From contig JAQISU010001235.1 of the NCBI GenBank assembly GCA_029339505.1, positions 37,229,815 through 37,293,814 of the forward strand: DNA of 64,000 nucleotides. The letters are read 5' to 3'. Numbering within the stretch: position 1 is the stretch's first letter; every line of letters starts with the position of its first letter. Shown piece after piece: positions 7,177 to 19,081 of the stretch. The DNA comes from Unio delphinus. Lineage: Eukaryota > Mollusca > Bivalvia > Unionida > Unionidae. Under the pieces are notes generated by a model. That model saw only the letters and a program-made list of their open reading frames with translations. It ran no database searches and was not told the origin of the DNA. The translations under genes and the position numbers were made by a program.

Positions 7177-8353
7177 GTCAAAATCATTTGGTGGTCAACA
7201 ACCCAATAATTCACTGGTATTTGCAAATAAGAATAAAGACGACGGTACCCCAGACTGGAACGTTGTTTCCATACCAACAGGGTCATACCAAATCGAACAA
7301 ATCAATAATGAATTGCAACGTAGAATAAAATCGATTACTGGAAAAGAATCAAAAATAGCTATAACAGTTCATGAGCCAACACTATCATCTGCCATTGAAA
7401 TAAGCACAGAAGGATATGTCGTAGATATATATCAGAGTTCTATTAGAACCGTACTAGGATGGCCTGAAATCCCACCCCGGGAAAAAACCATTAAATTACT
7501 ACCTGAACCACAAAAAACTGATTATATCACCGACAGGATAAAACCCGTCAATGAAGTAAAGAGTTATCAAGATTATGATAAATTGTATTTTTTTCTTGAA
7601 TTGGTAGATCCTCCCACTAAGAAGATCTACCACTATCTTCGACCGGATGACATCACTGTAAATTTCGGAGCGATGAATAGCGATATTTCGTTGTTGTTTA
7701 TATCCCTTAGATCCGGCACTCTCACCCGAGATGAATTTATCAGCGTTGTAGAAACATGTAACAAAATCATCAATGACATGGAAACATTTAATGCGCAAAT
7801 CATTCAAGAGGTATTAGGTGATAGTAATCCTAAAACAAGAGATTTATTTGCAACAGACTATAAGATCCGCATAGAAGATATTCCAACATTCAAACTACCA
7901 GGATATAACGTACCACAACTAACAAAACATCTCAGTGATGCCATCGATGTTGGTTTTAAAATAATTCATGATGCATGGAAAAAAACACCATCACAGGAAA
8001 TAAAAATCCTCAAACATAATAATGACCCAGATGGTGGTGGCAGGCATATTGCTCCGTTCAATGTGAATATTTCATCGGTGATAGCGATATATTTAGTGTG
8101 TGATGTTATCGAAGGAAGCTATCAAATAAATTTAGAACGATCAAATCGAGCTCAGCAAGGATATATTTTGTATTCATTTGCACCAACAGCTCCTCCAGGG
8201 TTTCTAATTATTGAGTCTCCGGTGAATCCAGTCTATATGCGATGTCATAATAATTCATTAACCAGAATTAATTTCAAACTCACTGACCAGTCTAATAATC
8301 TGATTGATTTACAAGAGGAGGTTTTACAAATTAGTCTGTTTGTGAAATCGTAA
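6983..8353 (+). CDS. beta-rich capsid-associated protein (penton-like or fibre-base candidate)
   Basis: 456 residues from the ATG at 6983; ATGs at 6998 and 7010 (before ELLQQIVE) are alternatives. The N-terminal part includes NPEFSVNFPSPVPVKEIALA (about 34-53) and SIPTGSYQIEQINNELQRRI (96-115). The C-terminal part includes VCDVIEGSY (372-380), YILYSFAPTAPPGFLIIESP (394-413) and FKLTDQSNNLIDL (431-443). I recall these blocks from a beta-sandwich protein accompanying capsid genes in integrated Polinton-like elements. Between them, at about 175-350, lies a long helical insert, larger than I would expect. The frame is intact. Whether it is the penton is inference; the other possibility is an attachment protein. 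Confidence 0.6.
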   Translation: MSIITMTTQMELLQQIVENTNPVQTSMISITSTNPEFSVNFPSPVPVKEIALAKLRVYHSWPNIRSKSFGGQQPNNSLVFANKNKDDGTPDWNVVSIPTGSYQIEQINNELQRRIKSITGKESKIAITVHEPTLSSAIEISTEGYVVDIYQSSIRTVLGWPEIPPREKTIKLLPEPQKTDYITDRIKPVNEVKSYQDYDKLYFFLELVDPPTKKIYHYLRPDDITVNFGAMNSDISLLFISLRSGTLTRDEFISVVETCNKIINDMETFNAQIIQEVLGDSNPKTRDLFATDYKIRIEDIPTFKLPGYNVPQLTKHLSDAIDVGFKIIHDAWKKTPSQEIKILKHNNDPDGGGRHIAPFNVNISSVIAIYLVCDVIEGSYQINLERSNRAQQGYILYSFAPTAPPGFLIIESPVNPVYMRCHNNSLTRINFKLTDQSNNLIDLQEEVLQISLFVKS

Positions 8354-8361
8354 AGACTTTC

Positions 8362-8374
8362 ATCCTGAAAGGAT
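8362..8374 (+). terminator. hairpin after the 6983-8353 gene
   Basis: ATCCT (8362-8366), loop GAA, AGGAT (8370-8374), nine bases after the TAA. It is the shortest stem of the series. Confidence 0.35.
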
Positions 8375-8418
8375 TTTCGCCCTAGGACCGGACTTGATAA
8401 AATATTCGGTTGAAATCA

Positions 8419-8714
8419 TTAGCAGCAGAGAGGGTAAATCGGACGATTTTCACCGTAAACCATTAGCAGCAGAGGGGGTGAGTCACAGCATCATTGCGAC
8501 ATTTATGATTAATCAACGAAAACGCGAATAAAGTATCACCTGCGAAAACTCATGTTTTCAGACAAAAATCACTAAGGGTCTATTTGTCAAATGGAGACTT
8601 ATTTTTTTTCTGGTTAAAAAATGAGTTTTCGCAGGAAGGTTCTATTTGCCGTTTTAAGGGTATAATCAAAAATATCCGGAAAAAGGTTGTCCGATTCACC
8701 CCCTCTGCTGCTTA
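8419..8714. mobile_element. foldback element (MITE, PIF/Harbinger-like?) at the right end of the virus-like block
   Basis: Inverted termini of 23 bases, 21 identical: left 8422-8444 starts GCAGCAGAGAGGGTAAATC, right 8689-8711 ends CCCCCTCTGCTGC. Each is flanked by TTA (8419-8421, 8712-8714). A direct partial copy of the left arm lies at 8463-8482, and an inner inverted pair (CCTGCGAAAACTCAT near 8539, ATGAGTTTTCGCAGG near 8622) makes it a nested foldback. A 3-bp TTA duplication fits PIF/Harbinger-type MITEs. Alternatively it is the terminal repeat structure of the virus-like element itself. Confidence 0.5.
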
Positions 8715-8748
8715 ACTTAATGAACAATTATTACATCGATATGTTCAG

Positions 8749-8800
8749 GGGCTCCGAGTGGCCGAGTGGTCTAAAGTGCTCTCTGTTACGGAGATTGGGA
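8749..8800 (+). mobile_element. tRNA-like SINE head fragment
   Basis: GTGGCCGAGTGGTCTAAAG with TGCTCTCTGTTACGGAGA matches the box-A side of the SINE at 27961. No matching box B follows, so it is a fragment and not a tRNA gene. Confidence 0.4.
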
Positions 8801-10248
8801 AATTGCTCCAAAAAGAAGGATTCAGTCAGCTTGTTTTTCCGACTAGGAGGAGGGCGGTAGAGGCAGAATAAAATGGACTTATCTTTGTTCCATTGTGAGT
8901 GTTGTTTAGACTAGTTCAACCGGTGTGTGGCAGAAATTGAAGTTTTTTTTTGTGTTTAAGATATTTTATCATGGAATTCTTTGTAATGACAGCAACTCCG
9001 CCTCCGCGAGAGTGTCTGGGAACGACTTAATGGAGTAACCAGTGGGTGTTAGATCCGCTCACTTGGGCTCATCGCCTGATGTTTTTAGCTATGCTTCTGT
9101 CAGGAAAAAGATGTAGATATTCTGATCGTTGATGAAATCAACTATTTCTGTGCGCTTTTCCCGTGGTCCTACTGATTGGGCGTTGCATAATGCAATACGC
9201 AGTGGTAGATCTGGGATAGTTGACACAAAGGTTGATGATTTAATAGGGATTTACACCAGGTTATCTAAACTAACGGCCGAATTTTTAAACTGTTTACCGG
9301 AAAGGGAGATAATGGGCGAACTGGAATTCTTCTTCTTGTTTTACGCCGGCCATCTTTGAAACAACGTAATACCGCGTATCTCAAGAATACAGTCCTCATA
9401 CTTGTCGTTGGTTTAACGCGAAATTTTCAGCGCATAATAGGCTATACATGGCGGTCAGAATAACTAGTAAAGGAAGAACGCGGTAAAAACAAAAAAACCA
9501 AAAAAAAACCCAACAACAAACAAACGAAAAAACAAAACCCACTGACCCACGGAAAGCTACTGACAAGCTTTTCACGTAGCAACACATGCCCGAGACTCGG
9601 TCCAACGCGGATAGAGATCAGATGGCAGTGATGGTAAGGAAGAGCGTCGTAGACCACTCAGGCACGTTAAAATTCCAACATGCACACACAGTATAGTCAT
9701 ATGTATTTCCATACATACTGAGGTACGATTTTTAAATAAAGAAAACCCCTCAGAAACATGTAGTTAAATGTAATGCACTGCTGGGTACATATATGATGTT
9801 GTCCAGTATAGAGATACAGACACCATTGGGTACGTATTTGATATTGCCCTACTGAGAGATACGGAAGGCTGTTCTACATTTGGATGTTGAGATTTTAATG
9901 TCCGTGTGGTGTATCGAAAAGAAAAGCAAACCATTTAGCTCATCTGTTTTGTCGTTTTAATGAAAGATTTTAAACAATTTAAAATAATTATGCCTTCTGT
10001 TTAGGAAATCAGTCTTAGATCTGATCATTTCTTAATGGAAACAAAAATGCTGAACTTTTTAATGAATTATTGAAAACGTAATACGTCGGCTAAAAGTTTG
10101 TTCTTTTGAAGTGGATTACATCGTTATGTAATCTATCAGGAGAAAAAACATCCTGCCTATCAATCTGTCAATTTAACGTTTTACACTGTTGATTAATCTG
10201 TCTATGTAACTCTTTACACTTTCAATTCAGATATACAACTTAAAATAA
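8801..10248. other. intergenic, nothing recognised
   Basis: Only short ORFs with no recognisable product. A poly-A/AAAACCAAAA-rich stretch lies at about 9485-9540. Confidence 0.5.
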
Positions 10249-10342
10249 AATAAAGTAAAATAGTATAAAAAGTTAAGCTGTGTGCAAATTCAGATATGCA
10301 ACTTTGCACACAGCTTAATTTTTTATACTATTTTACTTTATT
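10249..10342. repeat. long hairpin with 40-bp arms
   Basis: Arms 10249-10288 and 10303-10342 are inverted complements with a single mismatch; they include GTTAAGCTGTGTGCAAA and TTTGCACACAGCTTAA. The loop is 14 bases (10289-10302). Confidence 0.8.
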
Positions 10343-10395
10343 GTGACATCCATAAAGCGTGCAGATTTGCAGGAATTCACTCATAAATCATCGTT

Positions 10396-10398
<3 letters not shown>

Positions 10399-10430
<32 letters not shown>
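10399..10430. repeat. (CA)16 microsatellite
   Basis: Uninterrupted CA dinucleotides. Confidence 0.95.
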
Positions 10431-10434
<4 letters not shown>

Positions 10435-13400
10435 TTGAAGCCATATGAAATGTACATGCTCTAAAGAGTAATATTCAATTATAGGCTTGACTACAACTAA
10501 CGAGAGAGAAATTCTCGAGTTACAGTCTGAGTCATAAGAAACATCGACAAGAGCCTTGTACACATTTTCGGTGTACTCTATACCAAGGTCCTGTACTCTA
10601 TACCAAGGTCCTGTCCTGTAACTGACGCTTAAAACGTATAGTGGGCTTCCTGGAAGGGAAAATGAAACTAGGTCACATTACTTTTTGTGTAACGTACTGT
10701 TCTCAAAACTTTTATCCAGAGTTGTTGAAACTATGTCATTAGAATGTGTATTTGTTTTGTAATGCATGCTGGTGAATGTTAAGGGTTGGGTTAGGGAGGG
10801 AGGGAGAGAAGTTGTAGTTCTCTTTCTTTACATCACATTGTTTTTGTTTCCTCTAGTTACTCTCTGGTACTGTAAAGGAATGAGTGTTAATTGGTAAATC
10901 CAATCATAAGCTAAACCGCTTCCAAGCTTGAAATGAATTAGTTGAAATCAAAATACAAGTTGATAAGTTATGCCGACATGGATATGTATTTGAGCAAAAG
11001 CAAAATAACTGTAAAATTACATTACGCAATCAAACTATCAAAATACAAACGACCGACTTTTTGTTGACCCGGACCAGTATAGTCTGTTTCTGACATCGAC
11101 CATAGCCGATTGACGTTACAATGACACTATACACTGTTTGTGTTTGACAGGGGTTAAATTTAGATGGACATGATTTTAAATGTATTTCCGTTTTTGAGGC
11201 AACATGGATACACATTTAACCAGAATTTGCAACAATACTGCTAATACCGATGGGTACAGTGGAATTCAAACCTTTTATCGCGCCGCTGAAATCAAACTTT
11301 TAAGTTTTAAGTCCTGTGTGATGCAAAATAAAGGTTATAGCAACAAAAATTACATGTTACAAATACGTTTGATGACAATTTTTTTCTCTCATTTCGTACA
11401 ATGAAGGTTACATATATTTGTCTTGTGGTATTGATGTGATTTTAAAATCAGCATGGGAAGTTCCTTGACTTCTTCACAAGTTATGAATTAACGTAATCTT
11501 TTAAACTTGTCCTGAAATAAACTGGTTAACACACTCTACGATGGCAAGCATACAAAGGCATAAAATTTCTGAAACAGGCATTTAAAAAGAATTGAACAGA
11601 AGACGTTAATGTTTTATTCACTGAAAATCATGAAAAAGCTAGTATGTTAAGTCTTCAAGGAGCTTTGAAGAAGGTATGTGGATAAGAAGGTATGTGGATA
11701 AGAAGGTATGTGGATATATTTGACACATCATCATACTCTGAAACACCACATACGAGTTACCAATTCTCGACAAAGCTTACAATCAACTGTATCATTAATA
11801 GCATCAGATTTTCTCCAGAAGAAGTGAAATCTGGAAACGAAATGTTAATGTTTGATTCGCTGTTTTGAGTTTCAAAACACCAGAAGAAGAAAACAAAAGA
11901 CGTAGTTAGTGCTGAAAGAAACTGTTTACTTGGCTGAGTTACAACGAGTGGTCAAGATGAAAGACGTGCACAATATCGAAAGCATTCTTCATTCAAGAAC
12001 GCGTGAAGTGGGAAAACATCGACTTCAAAAATTATTTGTAGTTAGAAAAGATATCCACCCAGTTTATTTTCTTGGATCGCAGCCTTATATCTCATCGACT
12101 ATAAAAATGAGTAGAATTCATTAACATGCCATTTAAGACTACTGCATCGTAGAATTCATTAACATGCCATTAAAGATTACGGTATCATTTTCTCAGTGTT
12201 CATCTCTCCAAGAACTACAAACATATATCGTGTTCTTGCTGTGAAAACTACGTTCCTAAATGTACAATCATCATTTTCTGCCAAATCTTTGTTGCATAAT
12301 GTTTCATTGGAATAAGAAATATAAACTTGAGTTTTCAAACATGACTGAAACAATTGTATACTATTTTATGCAGAAATTATTTTAGATATCTTCTTTCAGA
12401 TCCGTCGTTGAAATATACCTACAAATAAAACAAGTTTTAATGGTAGTCTTAACAACTCTGATCAGTCTTAACAACTCTAATCAATCTTAACAACTCTAAT
12501 CAAAGCAGCAATCTTCTGGAACCCGCATGGAAAATCATTCTCTACAAGCGCTGATGGATCGCACTGACTTGTCAAAAACTGAAACATCGAAACGTTATGG
12601 CCACGTTTCACAATGTTGTCAACTCTTTCACCAGAAAGTTTTAGACGAAACAGCAAAACCGACATTGAAATATTTCAAGGCCATAATGAAAAGCCAACCA
12701 ACAACCACAGTGAACAAGACAGACGCAATCACAAAGATGGAAGAAAAGGACACATGAAAAAAAGTTTTTCAAATTTCGTATGCTCCAGTCACTAGTAATA
12801 TTAAAGCGTGCTCCTTAATCTCTTTCCCCACACCCCAACGAGAAGTACCCAAAGCATGGGTAATCAAAAAGATGACGTCAACACCTTCTTCGGCAGAATT
12901 ATAGAAAAAACGGAAACCCAAAGTGGAAAAGAAAGCAAGAACATGTGATCCATTTACCACCACCGCCACTATCTGCTCCTACTCATGTGGCCCGTCGGAC
13001 CCGTCAAGTAGTTTCCAAACCCCATGGATCCAAGAGAAGTATCGGTGAACAGTTGGTGATTTATTGAAGAGATCCTTGACGGAGAGTCTTTAGGGTAATA
13101 TTTACTACAATGCAGCCCATCATGAGGACGATACGGGAGTTCAAAATTTATATTGTGTTGCCAAAATCCAACTGACAGTGCACGTTTCTTTCAGATACAA
13201 CAATAGTTACAAGAACAACTGACAAACACGTCACACATTCGACAAAAAATGTACAGAAATAAAATCAGGGTGTAGGGCATCTACCATCAATGGCAAGCCG
13301 ATTTCTACAAGTTAGTGCTATGAATGGATGGATCCCAATAAGCGTCTCATACTAGATACATACTTTAATGATCACATGTGTGTTTCTATTCCCGCCCATC

Positions 13401-15901
13401 ATATGTCCCGTGGAGTATTAATGCTCCGGAAAGGGACAAATTTGACCCGCACACTTTCTGTGCATAAATGCGGGAGGTATTAGACACTTAAAAAAAAACG
13501 CAATTAATGAATCAGCCCGCTAATCCACAAACATGCCGCGCATACCCGAATGGGCGAGAGAGGCGTTAATGTAAGAAGTTAGTTAGTCAGTCTGGCTACC
13601 CTTCATTGACGCGTTCAGACCCGAAAATGAACAGGCAACACGACCTTTGAAGCTCTAGATGTATCTGGAATATGCTCGTCGCGTCTTGGACGTACAACCA
13701 TGGAGGCAATGTAAGAAGAGGTGATACAGGAAGAAGCGAATCTAGAGCAAATAAAGAAAAGGAAGATAAAACGATAAATGCGTTATTGCCACATTTGATG
13801 ATGTATCAGACCTGCGAGATAAAGCCTGTGGTAATGACACAAACGCAGCGCCAACCACCACAACATACGGGCGCTGTTTCTCCCATTGAGCCCAAGCGAT
13901 TATAATCACAACATCCTCAGAAACATCTTAGAATGTTGAGGGAAAAAGTCTTTCGAATCAATTAATCCCTGCCAAACAGAGCTCTCCTTAACCAGAAACA
14001 AAAAGAACTGGCAAAAGGAAGCAGCCAAGGATTGAGTCCAACCCCCGGATTACCAAGAAACCACTCAATATTAATGGGAATCAACAGGGAAAAGGTACAT
14101 TATGTCAGCAGTAAACAGCCAAAAACAAACCAAAATGCAATTCAATCAAATAATACATAAAAGTTAAAAGTCACAACTGAGGAAACCGGAAATAGTAATA
14201 CAACTAATATCCAACCCAAAGGCAGTAACACCACGAAAGGAGACAGTAATTAAGCATTCAATCAAGAATACAGCTTCAAGAAACAATAGGAACACCATAC
14301 AAAATAACTCTGTGTATGTCATGCAAAGAAACACGCACTAATAAAATTAGTGATAATAGCATTGTCACAATTACCTAAGATCAACGGGGGCAATTTCAAA
14401 AGTATTCACCCTAGAGAAAACACCATTGTTATATTGTTCAGCATTTGTCAGCAAGTAGCCAAATTCATTAAATGGGAATCAAGAAATATAAGGTGACAAT
14501 AACTCGACCCAAATCCATGAAACGCACAAAGTCTTCAGCCCCCACAGATCAACCAAAGCCATTATATAAAAAAAAACTTTGGCCCACCAAAATAAACATT
14601 AAGAAAGAAAGAAAGCAAATAACCTTCGAATTAAGAGAGTCCAGGGTCGAGGTAGCTAAAGTACCAAACTCGAGAACAAGCAGGGAATAATATGAAGTTA
14701 AGAAGTCTACTTAGTCTGTATCACAATCAAAATGGCACGCACAAAATAGACCGCAAGAAAATCCACTGGAGTGAACTAATTTGGATTAACTATAGGTATA
14801 AGGAGTTGCGGTGGGCATGTACTCACAAGTGACCCAGTAGATACTACCTGTACACTACTGAATTAGACATTTTCATTGCAGTTTACTTTTTTGTTAGCAA
14901 TTTATATTGATCTTTTCTTTTTTTCAGCACCCTTTTTGTTTAAATTAGAATTTTTGCACATTTTCTTATCTTAGAATTTTGTGTGTCAGGTTTTCCCCTT
15001 TAGGACTGACTTGACTATACACAATTGATAGAATGGAGCGACACAAAAGCTTTCTCCTGGTCCAAAAGTACCATAGCACATTTCGAGTTTGACCCATTTA
15101 TGAAATCTATAATAGTCCTAATGTTAAGTATATTGTTAAGTATGCTTCTATCTTTACCACCGCATGTTTGATTAGTGTTTACTATCGTGTTTAACCCTAT
15201 TCGCTAACATTCTACTTAGTATTTTGTAATCTGTGTTAAGGAGTGAGATGGGCCTCCATTTTTTTTTTAAAAATCAGTTCTGTCTCCTTTCCCTTTATAA
15301 ATCATCGAGATATACCAGCATGAAATCGATAGGAATATGATTTATTTTCTCCAAAATCGTGAGCATAGCATTTGTTATGCCTTTAATCTGCTTACAGACG
15401 AGACGAAAGTACATCATTGCTGGAATTTGTCCCGGATCTGGCTATTTGCATTTCTAGTCACGTGACTACACAAATCTCGCAACCTAGGTCATACCGTCAC
15501 GTGATAACGACACAAAGCAAAGTTCCAAAAGTTGTTGTACATATAATTTAGACATATTATATAGTAGCCACATAAATAAATATAGTCTGTTCTCTACTCA
15601 CTCAGCCATACAGATGCTATAAATAGAATTCGTGGAAAAGTAAAACAAGGTTTGCTATAAATAGAACATGTTACTGTAGGAAAGTACAATTCCTCGGACA
15701 AGATTACTCTTATATTGTAGTTACGTAAAGCCGTCTTTTCTAAAAATACGGTCTGTGGGATTAATGTAATGTTAATATAAACGAGATTTCTGGAAGGTGG
15801 ATATACCAAAAAAGCGTAATCCATATACGATTACGCGTAACGCGTAATTTATTGGGGGAAAAAAATTGTTGCTCAAGGGTTGTACATGTCTTTCATGTTC
15901 T
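10431..15901. other. intergenic, no supported gene
   Basis: ORFs here are short (up to 77 residues) and resemble no family I know. Small direct repeats are present: CTCTATACCAAGGTCCTGT twice at about 10575-10615, GAAGGTATGTGGATA three times at 11670-11715, and a 53-bp pair with GAATTCATTAACATGCCATT at 12112-12172. The stretch 12500-14750 is richer in lysine/arginine-type short ORFs and may be an old decayed transposon, but no motif identifies it. Confidence 0.45.
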
Positions 15902-15974
15902 AACGGGTACCCGGGTACCCGTTAAACGGCGCAACGGGTATCCGGGTAAGTTTTCCGTGGTTTTTGACAGCCCT
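15902..15974 (-). mobile_element. possible hAT-type element end with a perfect 22-bp palindrome
   Basis: Bases 15902-15923 form a perfect palindrome centred on CCCGGG with flanking GGTA/TACC. It is followed by a related GGGTATCCGGGTAAG and by GACAGCCCT (15966-15974), which on the - strand reads AGGGCTGTC, like hAT-type termini. No partner terminus was found. Confidence 0.3.
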
Positions 15975-16239
15975 AACTGCCAGCCAGCCCATCAATGTTG
16001 TCTGCCGTAGGTTGGTCATGTTACGCCCGCCAATGCTGGCTGTCCCACAGTGCTTTTCCAGGGCTTCACTCATAATGCAAATAATTAGAAATTGGCATGC
16101 TGCTTGATAAGAGAATATTAATCTAATTTGGTAAAGGGAAACACATTTTTAAGCTACTTTTAAGTTTAAAAAGCCAATCATGAATGTGATACCTGGGAAA
16201 CATGGAAAAAATACTTTTTCTGCTAAATGAGGCAACAAC

Positions 16240-16560
16240 TGTGAATACATGTAGATTATGTATTTTTTCATTATAATACTGACAAACTGAATACATGTAG
16301 ATTGTCATTTTAAACCTCATGTTCACAATGTTTTACATCATACTAATGGTTTGATGAATACCAGTAGATTTTCATCTTAAATGCTATGTTCACAATATGT
16401 AGTCCTTCAACATAATACATGTACTGTCTAACTGAATACAGGTAGTTTGTCATCTTAAACTCCATGTTTGCAATACAAAGCCTTTCATCACACTATTTGC
16501 TTACTTAATACAGCTAGATTGTTACATAAACATCATGTTTGTAATAACTTGTTTTTCAGC
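16240..16560. repeat. degenerate ~85-bp tandem repeat
   Basis: Four diverged copies of a unit containing GAATACATGTAGATTGTCAT, TTAAACCTCATGTTCACAAT; an isolated copy recurs near 17573-17612. Confidence 0.55.
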
Positions 16561-17060
16561 TATATCTTGTCATTTAAATATGTCACATACATAATAATAT
16601 ATATTCATGGAACGAATATCTGTTGTTTTTATTTCCTTGTTAAATGAATGCAGTGAGTGGGAGCATTTATGACTTGTGACAGAGACAGTTGGTGTCACGC
16701 TTACAACCTGCTCCACTATGTGGAGATATTTGTCCATTTGCTTCTGTTCCAATGGCTACACCCTGTTTTCCATCACAATCTCATTACAACATGGTCACAA
16801 ACACCATCAAATTCTGGATTGTTACATTCTAAAGGTAATTGCTTTGATCACCTGTCCATGTATGTACCGTTGACAATACTCATCAACATTCATAGCCAAC
16901 ACAGGCAGTTATCACAAAAATAATGTATTTACATAAAATAATTGAATCATTATATCATGATTAAGAATAAATGTCTTAGTAATTTTCAAGAAGAATAGTT
17001 AATTAGTTAATATTGTGTAAAACATCATTAGAGTATTTGTATTACCCAAACACTAATGAA

Positions 17061-17070
17061 TGTGTGTGTG

Positions 17071-17161
<91 letters not shown>
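17061..17161. repeat. (TG)8 then (TA)n microsatellite
   Basis: TG tract 17061-17076 followed by about 80 bases of TA. The ORF reading IYIYIY across it is not a gene. Confidence 0.95.
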
Positions 17162-17164
<3 letters not shown>

Positions 17165-18121
17165 AAAATTAAAAAGTAAATGTTGGATTCAACCCTTGCT
17201 CTATTTAATAATGAATACAGGAGTGATCTTCTGATGGTGGCAAGGATACCAAAAGTAACTGTTTTGGTCTAACAATATACATTTATTCCAGATAAAAATT
17301 GATGACAAGAGGCTATATTTTTCTGATGCCATCTTTTCAATTATTTACAAAGAATACAAAAACTAAGACACTGTGCTATATTCTTTAAAATACAAGCTTC
17401 ATATTTTACTTTTACCAACATCTTACCATTTTACTTTGAACTATTTGGTATTCTATGTCGCTGGTCGATATAAGACCTTTTAATATTTTAAACATGTATA
17501 AGTAGAACCTACTGTATGGCGCTAAATAGCCTAAGTGTGCTGGTGCGCCGTTTAAAATCAAATTACTGTCTTAATGAATACAGGTAGATTGTTATCTTAA
17601 ACTTCACGTTCACTACACTAGATACATAATATAAGAAACTTAAGTGCAAAACAATATTTAATGCATACAACATTTTGTCTAACTAGAAAGAGGTCTGAAT
17701 CAAGAAAGTATGACGTATAAGGAATAATGTGACAACAGAAAAGAAAACGTGGAAATATTAATGGCAAAATCTTTGTACAATCAATCATTGCATCGGCATT
17801 TCAAAATAATACATAACTAATATTGAACCTATCCTGGATTTGGATGTATGTCATACAATAGTAGATAAATACTGAATGAATACAGACACAATACAGTTTC
17901 ATCTATGATTTCCTTTTCCAGATTCTCATTAAGTCCAATTAATAAATATGTTAAATACAGGAGGAGTTTCAAGGAGTCCAATTTTAATTTTGGGATACTT
18001 TTCAAAAGCATTAATAGCAAATATTTTTATTGTACTTTGATTATAAAAAAAATCTTAAATGGTTATGTGCAAAAGAAAATGAATTGCCGTCTGTTTTTGT
18101 TCCTAAATCACATGTTCCAAG
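17162..18121. other. intergenic, nothing recognised
   Basis: AT-rich sequence with no supported ORF, between the TA tract and the left LTR. Confidence 0.5.
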
Positions 18122-18964
18122 TGTTACGTGCTTAGGCTCGAATAAGCAGCAACACAGAAAGAGTGAAAACTAACAAGCTTATAAAACTTTAACAATGAAT
18201 TTATTAAGTATAATTATTTTCATAAAATAAATAAACTTACGGTTTTAGAGAATCAAATCCAACATTAATCCAATATAGAATTCACAAAAATAATCCACTA
18301 ATGGAATTGCAAGAGTCCTGATAAATAAATGTTCTAATAGTTCTAGGTTCGAATCTTGACGATGTAATCCAAAATGGCTGACGATGTCACGTGATGCAGT
18401 TCTTGTTTTTACAATAATCTAAATGAAAATCATGAACACATGTCCTTTTCCAGATAAATGGAATAATTCCTCTTGCTACAACGAAATGACACAATTTCCA
18501 GTACCAGATAATTAAAATTATAACTCAAACAGAAAACACAACTTAATAATATAAAAGCCCAGATTCTACTAATGTTAGCTTCCAAAACACAGCTATATAT
18601 ATGTAATTCCCTCGTAAACAAAAAGGAATCATGTGATTCTGGAAGGTCATAGAAAGAGGCTACCTTCACTTCGTTACGAACTAATAGAATGATCTAGAAG
18701 GAAATCATTCACTTCCCACCCCCAAGAACTAAAAATAAAAAGATGTCATTGGATTTAACCAATAGTTTTAGAAGCTTGTTGACACTCTCTGAAGCAGGGC
18801 CAGAAATGAGGTTAACAAGCCAATGTCAACCTGTGTTTACAGATAGAGTCTAGGTCAGCCTGAATTTTTCAGAATAATCTCCCAATTAATGAATTTTAAA
18901 CCCAAAATGACAAATGTGGATTTGACATTTAAAAATAAATAATTTAAATCAAATAGACGTAACA
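18122..18964 (-). repeat. LTR (3' LTR of the element)
   Basis: 843 bases, beginning TGTTACGTGCTTAGG and ending ACGTAACA; the TGTTACG/CGTAACA ends are inverted. Aligns over its length with 23240-24091 with many substitutions and indels. Confidence 0.85.
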
Positions 18965-19081
18965 CCTTCCCCCATAAAATAAAAAGAAAGGTTTATATGA
19001 TAAAACCTTCTTTTTATCACAAACCCATTTACATCTGAGGTTAAAAGAACTAGTATAAATTACACAGTATAATAAATTGTT

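Noticed and set aside
1..8714. Functional link between the viral block and the IFI44-like gene 23 kb away
   Set aside because: Proximity alone; a retrotransposon, SINEs and MITEs lie between and nothing in sequence connects them.
12477..14700. Host gene on the + strand
   Set aside because: Short lysine-rich ORFs with no splice-consistent joins or recognisable domain.
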